Shown in pieces: positions 41,463 through 49,813 of a stretch of 64,000 nucleotides of DNA. The DNA lies in the NCBI RefSeq assembly GCF_002871795.1, contig NZ_PNHL01000009.1, forward strand, positions 67,269 to 131,268, read 5' to 3'. Source of the DNA: Brachybacterium sp. UMB0905. Lineage in GTDB: Bacteria > Actinomycetota > Actinomycetes > Actinomycetales > Dermabacteraceae. Both the position numbers and the translations under genes were made by a program. The stretch's first letter is position 1. The number at the start of each line of letters is the position of its first letter. The notes beneath the pieces are model-generated. The model had not been told where the DNA came from and made no database searches. It worked only from the letters and a program-made list of their open reading frames with translations.

Positions 41463-42053
41463 TCAGAAGGTGCCGGGATGCTCCTTCCCGCCGTCGGTCA
41501 GGGTGTGCTCGCGCGAGTCGACGCTCTGATCATTCGCGGTGGACTCATCGCCCTCGAGGCGACCGGTCTGGGTCACCACCAGGTAGTTGTGCAGGCGGCC
41601 CAGGCGGGTGTCTCCGTCACCGAAGTTGAGGTTCGCCACCAGCTGGGTCTCCCCCACCTCGATGGGGTTGGACAGGACGACCTCGAAGGTGCGGGTGGAG
41701 GTCTCCGGATCGAAGCCGAGGTCACGGGCGTAGGCGCCGTTGAACCAGCCGGGAGTGATCAGGCGGTCCACGCCCTCGGGGCCGGAGTCGGTGCGCACCT
41801 CGAGGCGGAAGGTCACCAGCGGGAACTCCCCGTAGTAGCGCTTCGCGCCGTTGTTGGTGATCCGCAGGGCGACCAGGCCCGCGAACCCGTCGGCCTTGGC
41901 GGCGGAGACGGTGAAATGCGGGACGAGGTCCAGGGCGGGCTTTTCGGGAGCGGGCTCCGCGGCGAGCGCGGCCTGCGGGGCGAGGGCGAGGGCGCTAAGA
42001 CCCAGCAGGGATCCGGCGAGCGCGGCGCGGCGGGTGGGCTGATGCGTGGTCAT
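41463..42053 (-). CDS. secreted protein with twin-arginine-like signal
   Basis: A 196-residue exported protein. The N-terminus MTTHQPTRRAALAGSLLGLS has a twin Arg followed by a hydrophobic stretch ending ALAPQAALA-AE, so a Tat or Sec signal peptide with cleavage near residue 31. The mature part looks like one beta-sandwich domain (FAGLVALRITNNGAKRYYGE, FPLVTFRLEVRTDSGPEGVD, RTFEVVLSNPIEVGETQLVA). No family recognised. It follows the next gene by 30 bp, so the two secreted proteins are probably made together. Confidence 0.75.
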   Translation of the reverse strand: MTTHQPTRRAALAGSLLGLSALALAPQAALAAEPAPEKPALDLVPHFTVSAAKADGFAGLVALRITNNGAKRYYGEFPLVTFRLEVRTDSGPEGVDRLITPGWFNGAYARDLGFDPETSTRTFEVVLSNPIEVGETQLVANLNFGDGDTRLGRLHNYLVVTQTGRLEGDESTANDQSVDSREHTLTDGGKEHPGTF

Positions 42054-42083
42054 GGGTTTCTCCTCAGGGAAAGGCGGTGCGGC

Positions 42084-42782
42084 TCAGGGGCGGTGGGAGT
42101 CGGCGGGGTTCGCGTAGGTGTTCACGCGCACCTCGTTCTTCACCGGGACGAAGGCCCGCCACGCGGTGGGGGTGGACCAGGTGCCGTTGGCCTTGCATCG
42201 CTGCTGGGTTCCGGTCATGGAGACGGTGCGGAAGCCGTAGGTGGCCTCGCCGGTGTGGCCGGCAGGGATCTCGTAGGGGCCGATGGTTTGGCCGACCTGC
42301 CAGGACAGGGAGTAGGAGGCCTCGGCGCCGACGGTGGTGGCCAGCGAGTAGGCGATGCCAGCGTTGATGCTGCCCTTGTCGCCGCTGCCGGTGCCGCCGA
42401 GGTTCGCGTCGACCTTCTCGGTGCGCGAGCCGTTGACGGTCAGGGAGATGGTCTGGCTGCGGGAAGTCTCCTGCGTCAGCGGGATGGGGCTGTCGGTCTC
42501 GTTGGTGGTGGAGACGGTGCCGACGGGGCTGAAGTCGTCGGTGACCTTGTAGATGACGGTGCGGTAGTCCTCGTGGGCGTTGCACACGGGCTTGGGGTTG
42601 AGGATGTTCGCCTTGAGGTGGTCGGACTTCCGGTAGGTGTCCACCAGGGGGAGGCTGGCGTTGTTCTCCGGGGTCTCCGGGCCGTGCTCCTCGACGGTCT
42701 CTGCCGCGGCGGGTCCGGCGAAGGCGGCCGCGAGAAGCGCCGCGCCGCCCATGATTCCGACAATTCCTCGAGTCCTGCGCAT
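42084..42782 (-). CDS. secreted protein with aerolysin-like beta-strand domain
   Basis: A 232-residue exported protein: signal peptide MRRTRGIVGIMGGAALLAAA ... AGPAAA-AE. The mature part has the long Ser/Thr-alternating amphipathic strands of aerolysin/ETX-type pore-forming proteins: TSRSQTISLTVNGSRTEKVD, then INAGIAYSLATTVGAEASYS and the IGPYEIPAGHTGEATYGFRT turn. Two Cys (PVCNAHED, QQRCKANG) could form a disulfide. A Shine-Dalgarno (AAGGAGAAC) precedes the ATG at 42782. Pore formation is inferred from the pattern only; similar actinobacterial secreted proteins are uncharacterised. Confidence 0.6.
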   Translation of the reverse strand: MRRTRGIVGIMGGAALLAAAFAGPAAAETVEEHGPETPENNASLPLVDTYRKSDHLKANILNPKPVCNAHEDYRTVIYKVTDDFSPVGTVSTTNETDSPIPLTQETSRSQTISLTVNGSRTEKVDANLGGTGSGDKGSINAGIAYSLATTVGAEASYSLSWQVGQTIGPYEIPAGHTGEATYGFRTVSMTGTQQRCKANGTWSTPTAWRAFVPVKNEVRVNTYANPADSHRP

Positions 42783-43089
42783 GATGTTCTCCTTGCATCA
42801 TCGAATACGGGAAGCGTCCCTTTTGAGGGTCAGCACAATGCCCCATCGATACAGGTGGGGAGGTCCTGCATGCCATCGTGCCGATCGAAAGGGCGCTCTT
42901 CCCGAGCTGCCGATCGGCACGCTAACCCATAAACAGGCCCCGCGTTTCTGACGGGTAACTTCTAGCGCCGGAACAATATGTGGAGCCCCCCGCGTCGCCC
43001 CTGCTCAGCGCACCCCGCTCCATCGAAGGTGCCGGTTACCGGTGAGGAAAATTCGAGACGAAGGTGCGATGGTGCGAAAGTTCCGGGCG
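42783..43089. other. intergenic leader of the secreted-protein operon
   Basis: No gene. On the minus strand it carries the promoter and 5' leader of the aerolysin-like operon. It contains an inverted repeat with 10-bp arms GTGCCGATCG (42879-42888) and CGATCGGCAC (42911-42920), plus a shorter CCCC...GGGG pair at 42841-42860; either could be an operator or leader hairpin. The A+T content is visibly higher around 42921-42990 than in the flanking genes. Confidence 0.55.
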
Positions 43090-43830
43090 CTAGCCGCGGT
43101 ACACCCCGGTGCGCAGCTCGCTCGCGTACGCCGCGGTCTCCTCGGCGGGCATCGTCGACGCCTCGGCGACGGCGATCTCGGCCTCGACGTCATAGGGCAC
43201 GCGCACGAACTGGATGCCGAAGGGAGCCTCGCGTCCGCCGCTCGAATCCCCCTCGAGGATCGCGTAGGAGGGCACCGGGTCATCGAGCTGATTGCCCACG
43301 GAGCCGACGCTCACCACCTGCCCCAGGTCGCCCGAGCGCAGATACGGATCATGGATGTCGCCGTAGACGAGGACGTCTGCGGGCGCCTCGGAGCGGACGA
43401 ACTCCGTCGGCCCCATGAGCGTCACGTACTCCTCCTCGGTGTGGTCGCGGCGGATGCGGGTGAACTCATCCACCGGGGAGGCGTGAACCAGGCGGATGCG
43501 CCGGCCCGAGAGCACCAGGTCATGCGAGCCCGGCAGGTCCACCAGCCAGCGGCGCTGCTCCGTGCTCAGCTCTGCCTTCCACCAGGCGGAGCCGGCGGTG
43601 CGCGGCGGAGCGTCCCCCGCGATGAACACCTCCCAGTTCCCCCGCACGGTCACCTCGCAGCGCTCGCGGGTCAGGTCCGTGCACGCGCCCCCGCGCGGGC
43701 CCTTGCCGATCACATCCCCGAGGTTCATGATCCGCCTGATGCCGCGCGCGGCGATGTCGGCGAGGACAGCCCGGTAGGCGGTGAGGTTGCCGTGCACGTC
43801 GGAGATGACGGCGATGCGCTCGAGGGACAT
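43090..43830 (-). CDS. calcineurin-like metallophosphoesterase
   Basis: A 246-residue phosphodiesterase/phosphatase. Metal-binding motifs: IAVISDVHGNLTAYRAVL (DxH), RIMNLGDVIGKGP (GD), TVRGNWEVF (GNW, a variant of GNHE), RLVHASP and the late VYGDIHDPYLR (GxxH variant). This is the YfcE/diadenosine-tetraphosphatase-like group. I choose the ATG at 43830 (MSLERIAVIS), preceded by GGAGG at 6 nt, over the ATG at 43848. Divergent from valS with a 133-bp shared upstream region. Confidence 0.88.
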   Translation of the reverse strand: MSLERIAVISDVHGNLTAYRAVLADIAARGIRRIMNLGDVIGKGPRGGACTDLTRERCEVTVRGNWEVFIAGDAPPRTAGSAWWKAELSTEQRRWLVDLPGSHDLVLSGRRIRLVHASPVDEFTRIRRDHTEEEYVTLMGPTEFVRSEAPADVLVYGDIHDPYLRSGDLGQVVSVGSVGNQLDDPVPSYAILEGDSSGGREAPFGIQFVRVPYDVEAEIAVAEASTMPAEETAAYASELRTGVYRG

Positions 43831-43963
43831 GCGAATCCTCCGAATCAAGGAGCGAGACCCCTCCTATTGTGCTCTCCGACCTCTCCTCCTGCGCTCGCCC
43901 GCCCCCGCCCACGTGAACCCCTCCACGTCCGCGCGCGTTGCACCGTCCGTCAGACCTGGAACA

Positions 43964-46633
43964 ATGGCCCTCATGAACGAGACTGCACCGCGCCCTGACT
44001 CCGCGATCCCCGACCGTCCTTCCCTCGAGGGGCTGGAGGAGAAGTGGGATCGGGTATGGGATGAGCAGCAGCTCTACGCCTTCGACCGCGACACCACCCG
44101 TGAGCAGGTCTTCAGCGTGGACACCCCGCCGCCCACCGCGAGCGGCGCCCTGCACATCGGCCACGTGTTCGGCTACTCGCAGGCGGACATGATCGTGCGC
44201 TACCAGCGCATGCGCGGCAAGAACTGCTTCTACCCGATGGGCTGGGACGACAACGGTCTGCCCACCGAGCGGCGGGTGCAGAACTACTACGGCGTGCGCT
44301 GCGACCCGTCACTGCCCTACGTGGAGGACTTCGAGCCTCCGCATCGCGGCGGCAATGCGCAGACCGCCAAGCCGCAGAACCAGATGCCGATCTCGCGGCG
44401 CAACTTCATCGAGCTGTGCCTCGAGCTGACCACCGAGGACGAGAAGGCTTTCGAGCACGTCTTCCGCACCCTGGGGCTGTCGGTGGACTGGAGCCTGGGC
44501 TACCAGACCATCGATGACACCTCCCGGCGGGTCTCACAGAAGGCGTTCCTGGACCACTACGCCGCCGGCACCGCCTACCAGGCGGAGGCGCCGACGGCCT
44601 GGGATGTCACCTTCCGCACCGCGGTGGCGCAGGCCGAGCAGGAGGACAAGGACCTGCCGGGCGCCTACCACCGCTTGGGTTTCACCAAGACCGATGGCAG
44701 CGGGCAGAAGGTCTTCATCGAGACCACCCGCCCGGAGCTGCTGCCCGCCTGCGTGGCGCTCGTGGCGCATCCCGATGATGAGCGGTACCAGGATCTGTTC
44801 GGCACGACGGTGACCTCTCCGCTGTTCGGTGTGGAGGTGCCGGTGCACCCCCATCCGCTGGCCAAGCCTGACAAGGGCGCCGGCATCGCGATGATCTGCA
44901 CCTTCGGTGATGCGACCGACGTGATCTGGTGGCGAGAGCTCGAGCTGCCCACCCGCGCGGTGATCGGCCGGGATGGCCGCTTCCTCGCAGATGCCCCCTG
45001 GATCACCACCGCGGAGGGGCGCGCCCACTACGCGGAGCTGGTCGGCAAGACGGTGTTCACCGCCCAGAAGCTCGTGGTGGAGAAGGCGACCGCCTCCGGT
45101 GACCTGGTCGGCGAGCCGACGAAGATCACCCACCCGGTGAAGTTCTTCGAGAAGGGCGATAAGCCGCTGGAGTACGTGACCAGCCGCCAGTGGTACTTCG
45201 CCAACGGCGGCCGCGACACGGAGGCCGGGGGCCTGCGCGAGCAGCTCATCGCCCGCGGCCGCGAGCTCGACTGGCATCCGGGGTTCATGGAATCGCGCTA
45301 CCGCAATTGGGTGGAGAACCTGGCCGGGGACTGGCTGGTTTCCCGCCAGCGCTTCTTCGGAGTGCCGATCCCCGTGTGGTACGGCGTGGATGAGCACGGC
45401 GAGATCGACTACGACCGCATCCTCACCCCCTGTGCGGAGCAGCTGCCGGTGGATCCGACCCTGGATGCCCCGGACGGCTTCACCGAGGAACAGCGGGATC
45501 AGCCGGGCGGTTTCACCGCCGACCCCGATGTGCTGGACACCTGGGCCACCTCCTCGCTGTCCCCGCTGCTGGTGAGCGGCTGGCTGGATGATGCGGAGCT
45601 GTTCGAGCGGGTGTATCCGATGGATCTGCGTCCGCAGGGCCACGACATCATCCGCACCTGGCTGTTCTCCACCGTGGTGCGCTCGCATCTGCTGACGAAC
45701 TCCCTGCCGTGGTCCACCGCGTCGATCAACGGCTGGATCCTGGATCCGGACCGCAAGAAGATGTCGAAGTCCAAGGGCAATGTGGTCACCCCCGTCGGGC
45801 TGCTCGAACAGCACGGCACGGACGGGGTGCGCTACTGGGCAGGCCGCGCCCGGCAGGGTGCGGACACTGCCTTCGACGAGGGGCAGATGAAGATCGGGCG
45901 GCGCCTGGCCATCAAGATCCTCAACGCCTCCAAGTTCGCCCTCGGCTTCGGGGCTGCGCCCGCGGATCCGACCGGACGCCTGGCCGCGGACCCGTCGGCC
46001 GTGACCGATCCGCTGGACCGGGCGCTGCTGGCGCGCCTGGCAGAGGTGGTGGAGCAGGCGACCGCCGCGCAGGATGCGCTGGATTACGCGCGGGCGCTGG
46101 AGATCATCGAGCCGTTCTTCTGGGCGTTCTGCGATGACTACATCGAGCTGGTCAAGGAGCGCGCCCACGGCAACTCGCCGCGCGGCCAGGCCGGGGCGGA
46201 CTCCGCCCGGGCGGCGCTCGCGATCGCTCTGGAGGTGCAGCTGCGGCTGTTCGCCCCCGTGGTCGTGTTCGCCACCGAAGAGGTGTGGTCCTGGTGGCGG
46301 GAGGGCAGCGTGCACACCCAGCCCTGGCCTGAGGCTGCGCCGCTGCGGGAGGCCGCCGCGGGGCAGGAGGCCGCGCTGCTGGACACCGTCGCGCAGGCCG
46401 CGATCGCGCTGCGTCGCATCAAGTCCGATGCGAAGGTCTCGCAGAAGACTCCGCTGCTGTCCGTGCGTCTGCTCGCGGCTGAGGGTGCGGTCCCGCATCT
46501 GGAGGCGGCGCGCGGGGATCTCGTGGCACTGGGCCGCATCGAGTCCCTCGAGCTGGGCGCCGCCGACGGTGAGAGCGTGCGCGCCGAGGACGCGGAGCTC
46601 GGCGAGCCGCCCGCGAAGCCGGCCCGCCGCTGA
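43964..46633 (+). CDS. valS: valyl-tRNA synthetase
   Basis: Class I synthetase charging tRNA-Val, with an editing domain. HIGH motif in PTASGALHIGHVFGYSQ, editing region around FIETTRPELLPACVALVAHP, and KMSKS in PDRKKMSKSKGNVVTP; LDTWATSSLSPLL is also typical. Length 889 residues from the ATG at 43964, or 886 from the ATG at 43973; the C-terminus ends with a charged tail and lacks an obvious long coiled coil. No T-box motif is visible upstream, unlike ileS. Confidence 0.96.
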   Translation: MALMNETAPRPDSAIPDRPSLEGLEEKWDRVWDEQQLYAFDRDTTREQVFSVDTPPPTASGALHIGHVFGYSQADMIVRYQRMRGKNCFYPMGWDDNGLPTERRVQNYYGVRCDPSLPYVEDFEPPHRGGNAQTAKPQNQMPISRRNFIELCLELTTEDEKAFEHVFRTLGLSVDWSLGYQTIDDTSRRVSQKAFLDHYAAGTAYQAEAPTAWDVTFRTAVAQAEQEDKDLPGAYHRLGFTKTDGSGQKVFIETTRPELLPACVALVAHPDDERYQDLFGTTVTSPLFGVEVPVHPHPLAKPDKGAGIAMICTFGDATDVIWWRELELPTRAVIGRDGRFLADAPWITTAEGRAHYAELVGKTVFTAQKLVVEKATASGDLVGEPTKITHPVKFFEKGDKPLEYVTSRQWYFANGGRDTEAGGLREQLIARGRELDWHPGFMESRYRNWVENLAGDWLVSRQRFFGVPIPVWYGVDEHGEIDYDRILTPCAEQLPVDPTLDAPDGFTEEQRDQPGGFTADPDVLDTWATSSLSPLLVSGWLDDAELFERVYPMDLRPQGHDIIRTWLFSTVVRSHLLTNSLPWSTASINGWILDPDRKKMSKSKGNVVTPVGLLEQHGTDGVRYWAGRARQGADTAFDEGQMKIGRRLAIKILNASKFALGFGAAPADPTGRLAADPSAVTDPLDRALLARLAEVVEQATAAQDALDYARALEIIEPFFWAFCDDYIELVKERAHGNSPRGQAGADSARAALAIALEVQLRLFAPVVVFATEEVWSWWREGSVHTQPWPEAAPLREAAAGQEAALLDTVAQAAIALRRIKSDAKVSQKTPLLSVRLLAAEGAVPHLEAARGDLVALGRIESLELGAADGESVRAEDAELGEPPAKPARR

Positions 46634-46682
46634 GGGGCGGGGGCTGACGGATCAGACCTGACAGGACGGAACCGAGACGCCG

Positions 46683-47165
46683 ATGACGCCACGAACCGTA
46701 CGCTCCAGCAACAGCACAGCGGCGATCTGGATCGGGGCGCTGCTGCTCCTGATGGGCGGCTTCACCGGCCTGTACGGGCTGGTCCCCCTACTCCAGGGCT
46801 CTGCCCTGGCCGGCATCGCATGGCTGCTCATCGGAGCGCTCATCGGCGCCCTGGGTCTGCTCGCGGCGCTGTTCGGCTGGCGCACCCACGCCAGGGTGGA
46901 TGCCCAGGGCATCTCATGGTCCCACGGGTTCTCCCGCCGCACCGCCGTGCCGTGGCAGCAGATCGCGTACGTACAGGTGCCGAGCGCGCATGAGCCCGGC
47001 GGCAGCGTGATCCTGCACCTGCACGACGGCCGACAGGTTCCCGTCACGCCCCTGCGCAAGACCCAGGGGCCGGATGACAGCACCGCGCTGTCTCCGTGGT
47101 ATCTGCGGGCTGGTGCCGCCGTGCAGAAGGCGCATCAGGAGTGGTTGACGCGCGGGGGGCGATGA
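46683..47165 (+). CDS. membrane protein with PH-like domain, paralogue 1
   Basis: A 160-residue protein with two N-terminal membrane helices (AAIWIGALLLLMGGFTGLYG and WLLIGALIGALGLLAALFGW) and a cytoplasmic beta domain (HARVDAQGISWSHGFSRRTA, VPWQQIAYVQVPSAHEPGGS, VILHLHDGRQVPVTPLR) of bacterial PH-like type, ending AVQKAHQEWL. It is paralogous to the products at 48751-49236 and 49321-49800 (same two-helix layout and the AHQQFL/AHQQYL tail). Function unknown. It follows valS by 49 bp. Confidence 0.72.
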   Translation: MTPRTVRSSNSTAAIWIGALLLLMGGFTGLYGLVPLLQGSALAGIAWLLIGALIGALGLLAALFGWRTHARVDAQGISWSHGFSRRTAVPWQQIAYVQVPSAHEPGGSVILHLHDGRQVPVTPLRKTQGPDDSTALSPWYLRAGAAVQKAHQEWLTRGGR

Positions 47166-47205
47166 GCCGCCCAGCGCGTCACCCCTCTGCGCGCACCCCG
47201 TCAGC

Positions 47206-48546
47206 TCACCAGAAGGGGCTGTACTTCGAGGTGGAGTCCTTCAGATCGTTCACGAAGGCACCGCCGTCGCTGATCGCATCGTCGAGGTTGTAGTCGCCCG
47301 GGGTGAAGGTGTCCACGATCGCGTTGGGGTTGATGCCGATGGTGGTCGAGCCACCGAGTCCCAGCCCCTTCGCGGCTGAACCCCCGACGGTGAAGGAGAC
47401 TTCGTCGGTCGAGATGGTGCTCCCGGCACCGATTCCCGCTCCGGCACCAGCCTTCTCGCTGATGGACGTCGAGGCGTTGAACCAGCCTCCGGGGCTGTTG
47501 ACCTCGTACTTCTGCGAGACCTGAGCTCCCGCGAACGCGCTGGCATCGAATCCTGCCGACCAGCCGTTGATCTGCCCGTCGGCGTTCCGCGTGGCGTGGG
47601 AGTAGGCGTTCGCGTGGGCTTCCGCTCCAACGAAACCGGAGGTCGTCACCGACGCGGATGCCCCGGATTCATGGGAGATGGTTCCGGTCTGCTCGGCGTA
47701 CAGGCCCGAGCCTGCGCGAGCGCCGCCGCTGAATCCGTCCGGGCCCACGGTGCCGCCCGCCTCGGCATAGGCTTCCATGCCCGCACGATGGCTGATATCC
47801 GCTCCGAAGCCGCCGGGCAGATCGGCATGCTGGTCCACGCCGATCTCTGCGCTGCCCCTCGCGCCGACAGTGCCGGTGGTGTTGCCGTAGGGATCGGTGG
47901 TCGTCCCAGCGCCCGCACTGTAGTTCACACCGCCGTAGACATCCGCCGAGCCATAGGGGGTATCAAGCTCCGTGCCCTCCCAGATCTGATCCTGCCACGT
48001 GAACTGTTCGCCGACGGGACGGTCCTGGCCATACATCTGGCCGCGGCTACCGTATCCGGGATCGCCGTAGAACTCCTGCGGGCCGTTCTCGCCGCCGCCG
48101 GTGAACCAATCGCCCAGGGCATCCTTCAGCCGGTCGATGGTGCCGGGGTCCAGGGGCTGCAGGGGGCCCAGGGGACCCCCGGGGCCCAGGGGCCCGCCCG
48201 GAGCGAGCGGACCGCCGGGCTTGAACAGGTCCTCGATGAAGTCCCGCACCGCATCGAAGATCCCCCCGCCGCCACCGTCACTGTTGGAGGCGTGATCCTG
48301 CTCCTCAGCGTGCTGGGTGATCTCCTCGCCCTTGGCCCGGATGTCCTCGGCCTTCGCGTACAGCGAGGGCTTGACCTGCCCATGCCAGAGTGCACGGAAG
48401 GCGATCGCATCCGGCCCCAGCCACGGCACGGAGTCGATCAGCGCGGTGACGGCATCGGTGGTCTGGATGATGGTCTGGGACCCCTGCCGACAGGCCACCC
48501 CCTGCGCCCGCATCTGCTCCGGCACGCCGCCGTAGAACCCGCTCAT
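47206..48546 (-). CDS. WXG100-like N-domain protein with Gly/Ala-rich C-terminus
   Basis: A 446-residue protein. Residues 1-90: SGFYGGVPEQMRAQGVACRQ ... VPWLGPDAIAFRALW ... HAEEQDHASN, the shared WXG domain of this window. A Gly/Pro linker (GPGGPLGPLQPLD) follows, then from about residue 200 a Gly/Ala/Ser-rich region with no Cys and regular strand spacing (GVNYSAGAGTTTDPYGNTTG, AEAHANAYSHATRNADGQIN, AGAGIGAGSTISTDEVSFTV), possibly a beta-solenoid or long beta sheet. No signal peptide, so type VII-like export is plausible. ATG at 48546 with GGGAG 8 nt upstream; the in-frame GTG at 48549 is an alternative. Confidence 0.75.
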   Translation of the reverse strand: MSGFYGGVPEQMRAQGVACRQGSQTIIQTTDAVTALIDSVPWLGPDAIAFRALWHGQVKPSLYAKAEDIRAKGEEITQHAEEQDHASNSDGGGGGIFDAVRDFIEDLFKPGGPLAPGGPLGPGGPLGPLQPLDPGTIDRLKDALGDWFTGGGENGPQEFYGDPGYGSRGQMYGQDRPVGEQFTWQDQIWEGTELDTPYGSADVYGGVNYSAGAGTTTDPYGNTTGTVGARGSAEIGVDQHADLPGGFGADISHRAGMEAYAEAGGTVGPDGFSGGARAGSGLYAEQTGTISHESGASASVTTSGFVGAEAHANAYSHATRNADGQINGWSAGFDASAFAGAQVSQKYEVNSPGGWFNASTSISEKAGAGAGIGAGSTISTDEVSFTVGGSAAKGLGLGGSTTIGINPNAIVDTFTPGDYNLDDAISDGGAFVNDLKDSTSKYSPFW

Positions 48547-48628
48547 CACCGCTCACTCCCCTGAAAATCCCGTGTGGCACCGTAGCGCCGTCGTCATCCC
48601 GGCCAGCGTAGGCGCTCGATCGCACAGT

Positions 48629-48654
48629 GCCCATGGGGAGTACTCCCCATGGGC
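48629..48654. promoter_or_regulatory. 26-bp perfect palindrome between divergent WXG and PH-like genes
   Basis: Arms GCCCATGGGGAGT and its exact complement, centred at 48641/48642. The centre lies 95 bp upstream of the WXG gene (start 48546) and 109 bp upstream of the PH-like gene (start 48751), so one bound regulator could control both. Its GGGGAGTACTCCCC core recurs upstream of two other WXG loci. Confidence 0.7.
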
Positions 48655-48750
48655 TGTCTGTAGGGGTGCAATGAACCCGTGAAGAGTTCCCGGGGTGACG
48701 GCAGTAGAGTCGACGAAGGCCCGCTAGGATTCTGACGCCAGGGAGTCGCC

Positions 48751-49236
48751 GTGCAGCCCACCGTCATCCGTGCCACCGCCGCGAAGATGCTGTTCGTCGT
48801 CGGTCCCTTCATCATGCTGATGGGCGTGGGAGTGCTCGTCACCATGATCGTGCTGTGGTTCGTCCTGGGCACCAGCGCCGTGCTGTTCTTTCTTCTGCCC
48901 GCTGCTCTCGGGATCGGCTCCGGCCTTTTCCTGCTGCGGATGGCGCGCAAGGGACGACTGGAGATCACGGCCGACGGCTTCACCTGGTGCGGTTACATCG
49001 GCCCCGACCGGACCGTACGTTGGCAGGACCTCCACCGCATCCTGCCGCCTCGGCATCGCGGGGGCCGGAATATCGCGCTCCTCCAGTTTCGCGCTGGCCG
49101 CGAAGAGGACCTGGTGGCCCTGTGGGTGGGGCCGACAGACCCCTCCGTGGTGACGGGCACGCTGGATCTCAGTTCCGTGCGCACTCAGCTGATCCAAGCC
49201 CACCAGCAGTTCCTGCACCGCACCGCGCGGCGATGA
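48751..49236 (+). CDS. membrane protein with PH-like domain, paralogue 2
   Basis: A 161-residue protein starting at a GTG with AGGGAG upstream. Two membrane helices (LFVVGPFIMLMGVGVLVTMI and LWFVLGTSAVLFFLLPAALG) precede a cytoplasmic strand domain (RLEITADGFTWCGYIGPDRT, VRWQDLHRILPPRHRGG, IALLQFRAGREEDLVALWVG) ending VRTQLIQAHQQFLHR. Same family as the genes at 46683 and 49321. It is divergent from the Gly-rich WXG gene and shares its palindromic control region. Confidence 0.7.
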   Translation: MQPTVIRATAAKMLFVVGPFIMLMGVGVLVTMIVLWFVLGTSAVLFFLLPAALGIGSGLFLLRMARKGRLEITADGFTWCGYIGPDRTVRWQDLHRILPPRHRGGRNIALLQFRAGREEDLVALWVGPTDPSVVTGTLDLSSVRTQLIQAHQQFLHRTARR

Positions 49237-49320
49237 TGACGCTCGAGCGGCGCTGACTAGCATGGCCGCGGTGGCCCCAGGTGCGGGGGGCCGCCTACCA
49301 CAGTGACGATCGGGGGTGCC

Positions 49321-49800
49321 ATGGCCCAGAGGCAACGCAGCGGACGCGCGAAAGGTCTGATGATCGGGGGGATCGCTTCCCTCATAGCGGGGCTGTTCAG
49401 CAGCGTGTTCGCCGTGGTGATGTGGGCGGTGACGGGCGAAGCAGGGCTGCTGCTCCTGCTCCTGATACTGCCCCTGGCCGTCATCGTCGGTGGGCTGCTG
49501 CTGTTCATCGGCCTGCGCAGCGGGGTGCAGATCACCCACGATGCGGTCTCCTGGTCCACCGGCTTCGGTGGCACGCAGTCGATCCCCTTCGCCCAGATCG
49601 CCCACATCGAGGTGCCGACGGCGCGCCGCGGCCCCGGTGGAGTGCAGCTGCATCTACGTGACGGGAAGACGGTGCCGCTCACAGCATTGAAGATGTCGCG
49701 CGATGAGAACGGCTACTCGCCCGATCGGGCCTACCGGCGGATCGCCGAGCAGCTAGTCCAGGCCCACCAGCAGTACCTGCAGCGCGCAGGGCAGCACTGA
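49321..49800 (+). CDS. membrane protein with PH-like domain, paralogue 3
   Basis: A 159-residue protein; basic N-terminus (AQRQRSGRAKGLMIG), two membrane helices (GIASLIAGLFSSVFAVVMWA and LLLLLLILPLAVIVGGLLLF), then VQITHDAVSWSTGFGGTQSI, PFAQIAHIEVPTARRGPGG, VQLHLRDGKTVPLTALK and IAEQLVQAHQQYL. I start at the ATG at 49321, preceded by GGGGG; a GTG at 49303 is in frame. Clearly paralogous to the gene at 46683 (both have ...EVP...GG-V-LHL-DG...VP-T) and convergent with selB, 13 bp away. Confidence 0.72.
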   Translation: MAQRQRSGRAKGLMIGGIASLIAGLFSSVFAVVMWAVTGEAGLLLLLLILPLAVIVGGLLLFIGLRSGVQITHDAVSWSTGFGGTQSIPFAQIAHIEVPTARRGPGGVQLHLRDGKTVPLTALKMSRDENGYSPDRAYRRIAEQLVQAHQQYLQRAGQH

Positions 49801-49813
49801 AACAGGCGCAGCC

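Noticed and set aside
42879..42920. Riboswitch in the leader of the aerolysin-like gene.
   Set aside because: Only a simple inverted repeat is visible; nothing matches a known riboswitch core.
44534..46498. A 654-codon minus-strand frame opposite valS.
   Set aside because: Low-complexity Arg/His/Gly-rich product with no motifs; ValS explains the region.
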